A stretch of DNA of 64,000 bases, from positions 24,303 through 88,302 of the IMG/VR virus record IMGVR_UViG_3300000553_000014, one strand, 5' to 3'. The position numbers and the translations under genes were made by a program. Below the pieces are notes generated by a model. It was not told where the DNA came from, searched no databases, and was given only the letters and a program-made list of their open reading frames with translations. Source of the DNA: a virus. Below, piece after piece: positions 33,560 to 40,222 of this stretch (position 1 is its first letter; each line of letters starts with the position of its first letter).

Positions 33560-33736
33560 ATGAATAAAAATTTAATTAAATTTAATGATTTTCAACCAAA
33601 CCGTAAAATTAATAATCGTCAAAATGCTTTAAATGTGCTTGCAAAAGCAAAAGCACAAGAAGCTCAACAACAAACAACTCAAGTATATGACTCAAATACA
33701 AGAACAACCCGATTTATTAAGGTACAAAATAGTTAG
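33560..33736 (+). CDS. Hypothetical protein, 58 aa
   Basis: ATG 8 bases after the previous stop; basic and Gln-rich (KAKAQEAQQQTT). It overlaps the following frame by 50 bases. No family recognised; its position in a tight operon supports it. Confidence 0.5.
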   Translation: MNKNLIKFNDFQPNRKINNRQNALNVLAKAKAQEAQQQTTQVYDSNTRTTRFIKVQNS

Positions 33737-33866
33737 GGTTTACAATAAATATGGAAGGAAAAAAACCTTAAGGAAAAATATTCGTTTTTTAAATGATGCA
33801 AAATCAATAGTTAAACAATATAAAACAACTAATAAAAGTATGGTTGTTTATTGTATTCAAAAATAA
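33687..33866 (+). CDS. Small basic protein, 59 aa
   Basis: Start chosen at 33,687 to reduce overlap with the 58-residue gene; an earlier in-frame ATG at 33,633 exists. Strongly basic (RYKIVRVYNKYGRKKTLRKN), consistent with nucleic-acid binding. No family recognised. Confidence 0.5.
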   Translation: MTQIQEQPDLLRYKIVRVYNKYGRKKTLRKNIRFLNDAKSIVKQYKTTNKSMVVYCIQK

Positions 33867-33905
33867 ATATTATTGAAAAAAATATTAATTCAAATTAATT
33901 TTGAA

Positions 33906-33938
33906 TGCTCATTTTATCGTAAAATAATGGATATAATT
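33906..33938 (+). promoter_or_regulatory. Phage-type promoter motif
   Basis: TGCTCATTTTATCGTAAAAT at 33906 and AATGGATATAATTATT at 33926; consensus-like. Confidence 0.75.
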
Positions 33939-33976
33939 ATTAATTCAAATAATTAATAAATATAATACAAATTAAA

Positions 33977-34504
33977 ATGGAAGAATTAAGATTCACGGTA
34001 ACTGATTTAAGAAACGCATTTCTTGCAGGCAGTTTACACGAAATTACAATGGGATTAATTGCGTTAGAAGGTCATAAAGACCATACCCCAATAAATTTTA
34101 CTGATTATATTAAATCAGAACATAATATTGATGTTGACCAATATTATAAAGATTTAGAAGATTCTGAAAATTATAAACAACTTTGTGTTGTTCAAGGCAC
34201 TATTGTTGGTAAAGAAAATGCAAAAGAATTTGAAATGCACGTTTTAAATGAATTTGGATTTCGAATTAAGTATGAAACTGAAGTCAAAACATTACCAGAT
34301 ATTGACCCAGGAACTTGTGAAACAATTCCAGGAACTGGTGGTAGAAATGATGTTTTTTGTTATATGCACAAAGATGATACAACTCCATTTGCTGTTACAA
34401 GATTAAAAGCTGATTTTAGATGGTGGGAAGATGTTGTAAAATATAATAACGGAGCACGTTTGTATGGAAAAGAATTTGTTGCAAAATATCCATTTACTTG
34501 GTAA
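33977..34504 (+). CDS. Hypothetical protein, 175 aa
   Basis: First gene after the motif at 33,906. A folded protein with a Gly-rich turn (PGTGGRNDVFCYMHKDD) and aromatic C-terminus (FRWWEDVVKYNNGAR). Codons include more C-ending forms than the genes around it. No family recognised. Confidence 0.65.
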   Translation: MEELRFTVTDLRNAFLAGSLHEITMGLIALEGHKDHTPINFTDYIKSEHNIDVDQYYKDLEDSENYKQLCVVQGTIVGKENAKEFEMHVLNEFGFRIKYETEVKTLPDIDPGTCETIPGTGGRNDVFCYMHKDDTTPFAVTRLKADFRWWEDVVKYNNGARLYGKEFVAKYPFTW

Positions 34505-34521
34505 TTTAAAACTTAATTAAA

Positions 34522-34944
34522 ATGGAAAAAATTGGATTGATTAAAATCGAAGTAATTGTGGAAGGTTCTTCAGAATTTGATATAAAATCAACTTTTGAAT
34601 TTCAAGAAATTTATTTTTTAAATCATATTTATCAAAATATTCAAAATACAAGATTTACTAATGGAATAAGAAAACTTATTTCAATTGTAAAAAAACTTCA
34701 AAGGCTTGAACGAATTACTATTGCAGTTTCATATAAAACTGAAATTGAAACAAATGTTGTTGAATATTTAAGACAATCAAGATATGTTATTCGCGAAATT
34801 CCAAAAATTGGTATTTGGCATAAAAATGATAATAGTTTTGATTTTGAACCAACTGCCCAAACTCCCGAAATATATTTGAAAAAAATGTCTGAAATAGCTA
34901 ATATAAAAGCATTTGAAGAATATTTGAAAAGATTTTTTGAATAA
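34522..34944 (+). CDS. Hypothetical protein, 140 aa
   Basis: Alpha/beta protein: two beta strands at the start (LIKIEVIVEGSS) and a basic helical middle (RKLISIVKKLQRLERITI). No family recognised. It is the last rightward gene before the switch region and is followed by a strong terminator. Confidence 0.65.
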   Translation: MEKIGLIKIEVIVEGSSEFDIKSTFEFQEIYFLNHIYQNIQNTRFTNGIRKLISIVKKLQRLERITIAVSYKTEIETNVVEYLRQSRYVIREIPKIGIWHKNDNSFDFEPTAQTPEIYLKKMSEIANIKAFEEYLKRFFE

Positions 34945-34978
34945 TTTGAATTTGTATAACTTTAATAAATTTGTGTGT

Positions 34979-35010
34979 AACTCCGGACTTAGTTCGGAGT
35001 TTTTTTTTAT
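34979..35010 (+). terminator. Rho-independent terminator
   Basis: AACTCCGGAC pairs with GTTCGGAGTT (one G-T pair) around a 3-base loop, followed by a run of nine T. The most G+C-rich stem in the region. Confidence 0.9.
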
Positions 35011-35020
35011 TTGGTCAAAC

Positions 35021-35117
35021 TTACGTACCAGGAATTTTTAACATTTTTTATATTATCTTAATAGTTATCCACTTAAATTTTTCTGTTCATTTTTTGAGTA
35101 AAAATTCTGGTACGTAA
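35021..35117. repeat. CGTACCAG/CTGGTACG inverted-repeat element, copy 1 (divergent)
   Basis: TTACGTACCAGGAATTTTTA and TAAAAATTCTGGTACGTAA bracket 58 AT-rich bases. Same ends as the other copies but a different interior. Confidence 0.7.
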
Positions 35118-35128
35118 ATTTGAAAAGC

Positions 35129-35172
35129 TAAAAAATAAGCCCGAAATTTTACAATTCCGAACTTATTTTTAG
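35129..35172 (-). terminator. Terminator of the leftward DUF6011 operon
   Basis: Imperfect inverted repeat (AAAAATAAGCCCGAAATT with AATTCCGAACTTATTTTT) directly after the minus-strand stop at 35,185, ending in a T run when read leftward. Confidence 0.7.
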
Positions 35173-35184
35173 GCTCATAATTGA

Positions 35185-35604
35185 TTATAAATCAGCACAA
35201 AAAGGACCAATACCTCTCTTAATTGACTCAGGTGTTGTTAATGTTCTTCCGCACCTGCAACAATGTCCATGATGATAAAAAACAAGTTTACTATGAGGTT
35301 TATTATTGTTTAAATAATGTTCAATAATAAATTTAATAACTTCAACAGAAGTTGGAGTTTTTGTTAATTTTTTTGATTGAACAAACTTAAATTCTGTTTT
35401 TGCTTCGTTTGTATATAAATTCCCTATAAAATTATAACTTTCATAAGCATAACAAACAGAAACAAAAAACATATTTTTATTAGTTTTGCATAAATTTATT
35501 TTATATGTGAAACGATTTTTTGTCTCTTCACTTTCAACAGTGAAATATGCACGACCTCCCAAAATAAACTCTTTTTGGTTTTCAATAACAATATTATCTT
35601 GCAT
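35185..35604 (-). CDS. DUF6011-type zinc-motif protein, 139 aa
   Basis: The C-terminus CCRCGRTLTTPESIKRGIGP followed by FC is the DUF6011 signature, a short cysteine motif seen in many phage and bacterial proteins. The N-terminal 95 residues form a mostly beta domain (AYFTVESEE, YKINLCKTNKNMFFVSVCY). DUF6011 has no assigned function; zinc binding is likely. It is in a two-gene leftward operon with its own promoter motif, isolated among rightward genes. Confidence 0.75.
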   Translation of the reverse strand: MQDNIVIENQKEFILGGRAYFTVESEETKNRFTYKINLCKTNKNMFFVSVCYAYESYNFIGNLYTNEAKTEFKFVQSKKLTKTPTSVEVIKFIIEHYLNNNKPHSKLVFYHHGHCCRCGRTLTTPESIKRGIGPFCADL

Positions 35605-35615
35605 AAATAAATTTT

Positions 35616-35738
35616 TTAATATTTGTAAATATTTCCACGAAATGCTTGACGTATGGAAGCAAAAAAATCTTGAATTATTTGTTCTTCTGTTTTTGCTTTT
35701 TTAATTTCTTTTGAATTTTTTATTGCTTTTGTTTTCAT
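35616..35738 (-). CDS. Small basic protein, 40 aa
   Basis: A clean 40-codon frame with ATG at 35,738, 29 bases after the leftward promoter motif, and stop 11 bases before the DUF6011 start. Very basic first half (KTKAIKNSKEIKKAKTEE), then an amphipathic segment. No family recognised. Supported by position rather than similarity. Confidence 0.5.
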   Translation of the reverse strand: MKTKAIKNSKEIKKAKTEEQIIQDFFASIRQAFRGNIYKY

Positions 35739-35766
35739 ATACAAAAATTATTTGATTATTCATATT

Positions 35767-35800
35767 ATATATATCCATAATTTTTGCGAAATATGAGATA
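35767..35800 (-). promoter_or_regulatory. Phage-type promoter motif, leftward
   Basis: Read leftward: ATTTCGCAAAAATTATGGAT followed by ATATATAA. The downstream box is canonical, the upstream box degenerate. The only leftward copy found. Confidence 0.6.
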
Positions 35801-35810
35801 TTTGGAAAAT

Positions 35811-35908
35811 AACGCACCAGTAAATATAACATATATAATGTATATAAAAATTTTGTAGGTTATTACTCTTATATATTAAAAATATATTATATGTATTTAC
35901 TGGTGCGT
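35811..35908. repeat. CGYACCAG/CTGGTRCG inverted-repeat element, copy 2
   Basis: ACGCACCAGTAAATATA ... TATTTACTGGTGCGT; the whole unit can fold into one long hairpin. Nearly identical to copy 3. Confidence 0.8.
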
Positions 35909-35915
35909 TTATATT

Positions 35916-36012
35916 ACGTACCAGTAAATATAGCATATATAATGTGTATATAAATTTTGTAGGTTATTACTCTTATATATTAAAAATATACTATATGTAT
36001 TTACTGGTACGT
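35916..36012. repeat. CGYACCAG/CTGGTRCG inverted-repeat element, copy 3
   Basis: ACGTACCAGTAAATATA ... TATTTACTGGTACGT, 7 bases after copy 2 and differing from it at a handful of positions. Compensating C/T and G/A differences at the two ends keep the pairing. Confidence 0.8.
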
Positions 36013-36069
36013 ATTAGTTAATTTTATCCTGAAATTGTATAAATATTGGTATTTTGGTATTATAAGTAA

Positions 36070-36225
36070 ACGTACCAGCATATATAGATATTTAATATTA
36101 ACGTACCAGTAAAATATCTCCAAAATTATTATATATGGTATTTATCAAGGTATTTACCTTATTATAATAATATATTATATAATTTACTGGTACGTTTATT
36201 ATTATACTATTGATTACTGGTACGT
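36070..36225. repeat. Nested inverted-repeat elements (copy 4 within copy 5)
   Basis: Outer ends ACGTACCAG (36,070) and CTGGTACGT (36,217) enclose a complete inner unit, ACGTACCAGTAAA (36,101) to TTTACTGGTACGT (36,195). The outer unit's two remaining pieces are about 30 bases each. Confidence 0.75.
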
Positions 36226-36249
36226 TTGGTTTGAACTTATTTTTCGATT

Positions 36250-36282
36250 TGCCCATTTTTTAGAAAAATTATGGATATATAT
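36250..36282 (+). promoter_or_regulatory. Phage-type promoter motif (GCCCAT variant)
   Basis: TGCCCATTTTTTAGAAAAATT at 36250 (first 20 bases shown in part) then ATGGATATATATATT at 36271. One of two tandem motifs before the gene at 36,439. Confidence 0.65.
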
Positions 36283-36340
36283 ATTATGAGACACAACAAA
36301 ATTATATAATAATAAAAATAAATAAAAATAATTTCGATTT

Positions 36341-36373
36341 TGCTCATTATTTAAGAATTTCGTGGATATATAT
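36341..36373 (+). promoter_or_regulatory. Second, tandem phage-type promoter motif
   Basis: TGCTCATTATTTAAGAATTT at 36341 then CGTGGATATATATAAT at 36361. Two promoters in tandem suggest strong expression of the gene at 36,439. Confidence 0.65.
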
Positions 36374-36438
36374 AATATAATGTATCACACATTAAAAATA
36401 ATCAAATAAATTTTATAACAAATCAAATTTTAATTCAA

Positions 36439-37131
36439 ATGTCAAAAGCAAAAAATCAAAATGCTCAAGGAGCTGTTGAAAACGACAACACAAACGTTAA
36501 TGAAGTTGAAGGAACAACTACAACAACCGAAACTATGGTTGAAGGTTTAGAAGATGCAAACACAGATGAACTTGCTCCTCTACCAACAAATGCAAATGCT
36601 CCAAAATATTCTTACAGAAAATGGTTGGAAGAAAATGAACCTACTTTTATTGAAGGTCAAGTATCAAAAAAATTCGACAAAGCTCGTGAGCCAAAAGTTC
36701 AAGCTGGTTTGAAAGTTATTTCTGAGCTAATGGGTGGCTCAATTGCTCCTTTAATCCTTTTATTAGGGAAATGGTGGGAAGTTAAACCTGCACGTGCTGA
36801 AATAAAGAAAATGATTGACGCCGAAGCAGAAAAAAATGGCAGACCTACTGACCACTACTTACAAGTTGATTTACGTGAAAATGTTGACAAGTTAGCAACA
36901 ATCCAAAATGCTACTGACAGACTTCGTTACGCAATCACTTATTTCAAACCAAGAGGTGGTTTATCTTCAAAAGAAATCTTCAAATCTGTTATGATTCGTG
37001 GCCAAGTTTACAGTGTAAGTATTACAAAATTGACCGAAATTAAAGCAGAATTTCCAAATGTTGAAGACAAAGAAAAATTATTCGATGCAGTTATTGCATG
37101 TTCAACATTAGTAGGTGTTGACGAATTATAA
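36439..37131 (+). CDS. Large member of the three-gene paralogous family, 230 aa
   Basis: An acidic, Thr-rich N-terminus (GTTTTTETMVEGLEDANTDE), a central domain (YSYRKWLEENEPTFIEGQVS...LLGKWWEVKPARAEIKKMID), and a C-terminal domain FKSVMIRGQVYSVSITKLTEI that matches the genes at 27,880 and 27,554 by pattern. Two tandem promoter motifs, its own strong terminator, and more C-ending codons than most early genes point to an abundant protein. A structural, DNA-binding or host-takeover role is possible; I do not recognise the family. Confidence 0.75.
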   Translation: MSKAKNQNAQGAVENDNTNVNEVEGTTTTTETMVEGLEDANTDELAPLPTNANAPKYSYRKWLEENEPTFIEGQVSKKFDKAREPKVQAGLKVISELMGGSIAPLILLLGKWWEVKPARAEIKKMIDAEAEKNGRPTDHYLQVDLRENVDKLATIQNATDRLRYAITYFKPRGGLSSKEIFKSVMIRGQVYSVSITKLTEIKAEFPNVEDKEKLFDAVIACSTLVGVDEL

Positions 37132-37164
37132 AAAGAAATCTTCCTTTAAAATTTTGTCTATCTG

Positions 37165-37199
37165 AAAGTTCCAATGCGAAAGTGTTGGAACTTTTTTTT
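37165..37199 (+). terminator. Rho-independent terminator
   Basis: AAAGTTCCAA pairs with TTGGAACTTT around a 10-base loop, followed by T8. Confidence 0.88.
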
Positions 37200-37212
37200 G
37201 TATATATAACTT

Positions 37213-37306
37213 TACGTACCAGTAAATAATGATATTTTCAAGATATATAAAATTGAGTGGACAATACTCAAGATACTAAAGAAAATTCAATAATTTACTG
37301 GTGCGT
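37213..37306. repeat. CGYACCAG/CTGGTRCG inverted-repeat element, copy 6
   Basis: TACGTACCAGTAAATAATG ... AATAATTTACTGGTGCG. The interior contains a small hairpin TTGAG/CTCAA. Nearly identical to copy 8 at 37,858. Confidence 0.8.
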
Positions 37307-37388
37307 TTTGTTATATAGATATTTAATATAATTTGTAATAATAATATATAAAACTAATCGTACCTGTAATATATTGATATAGAAGTAA

Positions 37389-37484
37389 TCGCACCAGAAA
37401 ATATTATGAAAAAATGACTCATATAATAAAAGTAAGCATATATTCAAGATAAAAGAATAAAAAGAGATAATTTGCTGGTGCGTT
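37389..37484. repeat. CGYACCAG/CTGGTRCG inverted-repeat element, copy 7
   Basis: TCGCACCAGAAAATAT ... ATAATTTGCTGGTGCGT. A partial sequence TCGTACCTGTAATAT lies just before it (37,359), like the left end of another decayed unit. Confidence 0.7.
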
Positions 37485-37495
37485 AATTATGCTTT

Positions 37496-37528
37496 TGCTC
37501 ACATTTCCCAAAAATTATGGATATATAT
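37496..37528 (+). promoter_or_regulatory. Phage-type promoter motif
   Basis: TGCTCACATTTCCCAAAAAT at 37496 and TATGGATATATATATT at 37517, before the gene at 37,571. Confidence 0.65.
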
Positions 37529-37570
37529 ATTATGAGACAACAAATTTATAAATAAATTAATACAAATCAA

Positions 37571-37828
37571 ATGTTAACAAAATTAAGTGCTGGTGTTACT
37601 TTTAAAAGTAAACATCTTAAAAATACAAGAATTGAAGTTCTTAATATTGATATTTTGAACAATATTTTGAAGGTCAAAATTAATAAAAAGCTTGAATCTC
37701 ATTTATCAGATTGGAATGAAGAATGGAATTTGCAACATACTTTATGGGTATTTGAAGATGGTACCTATGAGCTTGAAAATAATTTCGAAGGCTTTCCACC
37801 AACTTATTATAGTAAAATTGCACATTAA
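37571..37828 (+). CDS. Hypothetical protein, 85 aa, within a repeat-flanked cassette
   Basis: A beta-rich small protein (HLKNTRIEVLNIDILNNILK, TLWVFEDGTYELE) with no family recognised. It has its own promoter motif and terminator and is flanked on both sides by duplicated blocks carrying inverted-repeat elements. The 81-codon ORF at 37,692 in another frame is a shadow. Confidence 0.65.
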   Translation: MLTKLSAGVTFKSKHLKNTRIEVLNIDILNNILKVKINKKLESHLSDWNEEWNLQHTLWVFEDGTYELENNFEGFPPTYYSKIAH

Positions 37829-37843
37829 TTGTGCAATTTTTTT
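37814..37843 (+). terminator. Rho-independent terminator
   Basis: AAAATTGCACA pairs with TGTGCAATTTT around a short loop, followed by a T run; it overlaps the stop of the preceding gene. Confidence 0.8.
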
Positions 37844-37857
37844 ATATATTAAACATT

Positions 37858-37950
37858 ACGCACCAGCAAATAATGATATTTTCAAGATATATAAAATTGA
37901 GTGGACAATACTCAAGATACTAAAGAAAATTCAATAATTTACTGGTGCGT
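37858..37950. repeat. CGYACCAG/CTGGTRCG inverted-repeat element, copy 8
   Basis: ACGCACCAGCAAATAATG ... AATAATTTACTGGTGCGT. With the 92 bases after it, it repeats 37,213-37,397 with about three differences. Confidence 0.8.
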
Positions 37951-38032
37951 TTTGTTATATAGATATTTAATATAATTTGTAATAATAATACATAAAACTA
38001 ATCGTACCTGTAATATATTGATATAGAAGTAA

Positions 38033-38126
38033 TCGCACCAGGTATAAAGTGTATATTTTGAGTTATATGATAAAAACAAGCATATACTCAAGGAAAAAAA
38101 ATAAAAAGATATAATTTTCTGGTACG
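38033..38126. repeat. CGYACCAG/CTGGTRCG inverted-repeat element, copy 9
   Basis: TCGCACCAGGTATAAAG ... ATATAATTTTCTGGTACG. The counterpart of copy 7, but more diverged on its right side. Confidence 0.7.
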
Positions 38127-38148
38127 TTATTTTCGAATTAACTCAGTT

Positions 38149-38180
38149 TACTCAATTTTTTAATAAAAAACGGATATAAC
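38149..38180 (+). promoter_or_regulatory. Phage-type promoter motif (weak)
   Basis: TACTCAATTTTTTAATAAAA at 38149 then ACGGATATAACTAAT at 38170. Confidence 0.5.
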
Positions 38181-38205
38181 TAATATAATTAATAAATTTA
38201 AAAAA

Positions 38206-38643
38206 ATGAATACAAATTTAATTCAGCAATTAAAACAAACTAAGTCAAGCTTAATAACTATTGAATATTTATTAATAAATTCATATATTGAAAATTTCAA
38301 TATTGATGAATTTGTTGAAAATGAAGCAGATATGTTTGAATCTAATGAAAGAAATAAAATTAATACAACAAAATTAGCATTACTGAGCAATTTCAGTTAT
38401 TATGTTTGTTGTGAAATTTTTGATATTTTTGAAGATGAAAATTTTTGGAATGAAATGTGTGAAATATTTCCAATAATAATTGGAAAATGTGACAATTCTG
38501 GAGCTACTGATACACCTATTGATATAATTCAAATTATTTTTGAAGAAGATAAAATTGAAAAAATTGAAACAATTTTATTTGAAAAAATTTTTAGTTTATA
38601 TTCAAGTTGTCTTAATAAATTAACAGAACATTTAATAAATTAA
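38206..38643 (+). CDS. Hypothetical acidic helical protein, 145 aa
   Basis: Low pI, predicted all-helical, with no recognised motif. First gene of a two-gene unit; the next gene starts 5 bases after its stop. Confidence 0.65.
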   Translation: MNTNLIQQLKQTKSSLITIEYLLINSYIENFNIDEFVENEADMFESNERNKINTTKLALLSNFSYYVCCEIFDIFEDENFWNEMCEIFPIIIGKCDNSGATDTPIDIIQIIFEEDKIEKIETILFEKIFSLYSSCLNKLTEHLIN

Positions 38644-38648
38644 ATCAA

Positions 38649-38879
38649 ATGGAATTTGCAATAAATGTTCAGAAAAAATCTGAAATTATTGAATTTTTTT
38701 CAGATAAAGATATTCTTTTGAATATCGATAATAAAAAACAAAAGGCTAAATTAAGTGGCTCAAAATTAGATTTTCCAATTGTTAGTACTTTAACAGTAAA
38801 TTGTGAAATTAGTTGGGCTCTGGCTTTAAGATTAATGTTAAAAGTTCAAAATAATGAACAAGCGATTGTGCATTATTAA
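38649..38879 (+). CDS. Hypothetical protein, 76 aa
   Basis: A small alpha/beta protein (LLNIDNKKQKAKLSGSKLDF; ALALRLMLKVQNNEQAIVHY). No family recognised. Confidence 0.6.
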   Translation: MEFAINVQKKSEIIEFFSDKDILLNIDNKKQKAKLSGSKLDFPIVSTLTVNCEISWALALRLMLKVQNNEQAIVHY

Positions 38880-38909
38880 AAAATAAATTATTTACGAAAA
38901 TATTTTGAC

Positions 38910-38942
38910 ACCCCATTTATTTATAATATAATGGATATAAAT
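38910..38942 (+). promoter_or_regulatory. Phage-type promoter motif (CCCCAT variant)
   Basis: ACCCCATTTATTTATAATAT at 38909 and AATGGATATAAATATT at 38929. Confidence 0.6.
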
Positions 38943-38979
38943 ATTATATAAAAATAGTATTAATCAATAAAAAAATAAT

Positions 38980-39216
38980 ATGTCTGAAAAAAATAAATGT
39001 ACTGGTTGCATTTCAATAAATGATTGCGATAGTTTATGCAAAAATTGTTCAAAAAGTGATGATTGTTACCATTTTGGAGATAATGATTTTGCAGAAAGTT
39101 GTGAATTTTCTTCAAAAAATCAAAATAATGTTGAAAATGATACATTTGAGACAATTGAAAATGAAAATGAAACAAAAGAAATTTCAAATATGGATAAATT
39201 ATTAGAATCGATTTAA
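38980..39216 (+). CDS. Small Cys-rich acidic protein, 78 aa
   Basis: Seven cysteines in the first 45 residues (CTGC, CDSLCKNC, DDCYHF, ESCEF) suggest a zinc-binding knob; the acidic C-terminal half looks disordered. It is the last rightward gene. An antisense ORF over the same bases is a shadow. Function unknown. Confidence 0.6.
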   Translation: MSEKNKCTGCISINDCDSLCKNCSKSDDCYHFGDNDFAESCEFSSKNQNNVENDTFETIENENETKEISNMDKLLESI

Positions 39217-39310
39217 TGTTGATTTGAATTTTAATTTAATCTTAATTTGTTATAAAAAGCTCAGAACTTAATTGTTTTGGGCTTTATTTGTTTAATTTTT
39301 AATTTATCAT

Positions 39311-39356
39311 AAAATAAAAAAGCTCAGAACAATTAAGTTCTGAGCTTTTTTATTTT
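39311..39356. terminator. Bidirectional terminator between convergent units
   Basis: Perfect 20-bp arms with core AAGCTCAGAAC / GTTCTGAGCTT and a 6-base loop, A-rich on the left and T-rich on the right, so it can stop both rightward early and leftward late transcription. A related imperfect copy with G-T pairs lies at 39,255-39,285. Confidence 0.9.
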
Positions 39357-39369
39357 AACTAATTTGATT

Positions 39370-39858
39370 TTAAATAAAAAATAATTTTGTATCAATGTTA
39401 ATTGGTGAATCAAAAACAATTGTTATTTTATTATTTAATGTTGTTATGTTTGGATACATAATTTGACCATTTGCATTTTTAATCTGAATTATTAAATTAT
39501 CAACATTCCAACCAGAATTTGTACTATTTGTTATTTCAAATGTATATTGGTCAACACATTTAATTAAATAAGTTGTTGTTCCAATTATTTGAGAAACTGT
39601 ATTTCCAATTCCAATCGTATAACTTAATAATATTGAATTTTTTTGCGTTTTGTAATTTTCTAAAACATTTGCGAATATTGTATCAATATTTGTTAAACCT
39701 TGCAAATAAGTTAAATATGTTTGTAATTCAGTAAGCCAAGTTGATAAATTTTCAAAATTTCTTTCAGTTGTAAAAAAATTTGAATTTATGGTATTTTCTG
39801 AAGTTATTTCAGAAAATACCAAAATATTCATTAAAAAATCTTGTGGTGATGTTGGCAT
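39370..39858 (-). CDS. Hypothetical late (virion-region) protein, 162 aa
   Basis: The C-terminal half is beta-rich and Thr/Asn-rich (IIGTTTYLIKCVDQYTFEIT; ITTLNNKITIVFDSPINIDT), like phage tail-fibre or decoration domains; the N-terminal half is helical. Last gene of the leftward late block in this window. A virion role is inferred from position only. Confidence 0.65.
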   Translation of the reverse strand: MPTSPQDFLMNILVFSEITSENTINSNFFTTERNFENLSTWLTELQTYLTYLQGLTNIDTIFANVLENYKTQKNSILLSYTIGIGNTVSQIIGTTTYLIKCVDQYTFEITNSTNSGWNVDNLIIQIKNANGQIMYPNITTLNNKITIVFDSPINIDTKLFFI

Positions 39859-39862
39859 AATA

Positions 39863-40201
39863 TTATTTTTTATTATATTGAACAGCTAAACGAGTTTTAT
39901 CTGAATCTGTTAATTTTGCATCAATTGTATTTAAATAGCTTTGAATACTATCTAAAAAGGCTTCGAAACTGTTTGTATTTTCTTTATGCCATTTCAATCC
40001 AAACATATTACCGGTATCAATATTCATTCCACCTATAGCAACTCCGCAATCAAATTTGAATTGTTTTGATTTAACCGTAAAAACAGTTTCAATATTCTGT
40101 TGATTTTCAATTTTCGGAGCATTTTTGGCATTTTCTTGTAATTTTTTTGGAGTTATTTTTGCTTCTTCGTTTAAAGATACAAATTGAGTTTTTATATTCA
40201 T
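39863..40201 (-). CDS. Hypothetical late protein, 112 aa
   Basis: A central segment (FKFDCGVAIGGMNIDTGNMFG) suggests a small beta domain; the ends are charged helices. Its start follows the sigma-like gene by about 20 bases. No family recognised. Confidence 0.6.
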   Translation of the reverse strand: MNIKTQFVSLNEEAKITPKKLQENAKNAPKIENQQNIETVFTVKSKQFKFDCGVAIGGMNIDTGNMFGLKWHKENTNSFEAFLDSIQSYLNTIDAKLTDSDKTRLAVQYNKK

Positions 40202-40222
40202 ATAGATTTTGAATTTTAATTT

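Noticed and set aside
35811-38126. Integron attC-like sites
   Set aside because: The units are palindromic and flank a cassette, but lack the RYYYAAC/GTTRRRY core sites, and no tyrosine recombinase is seen in the window.
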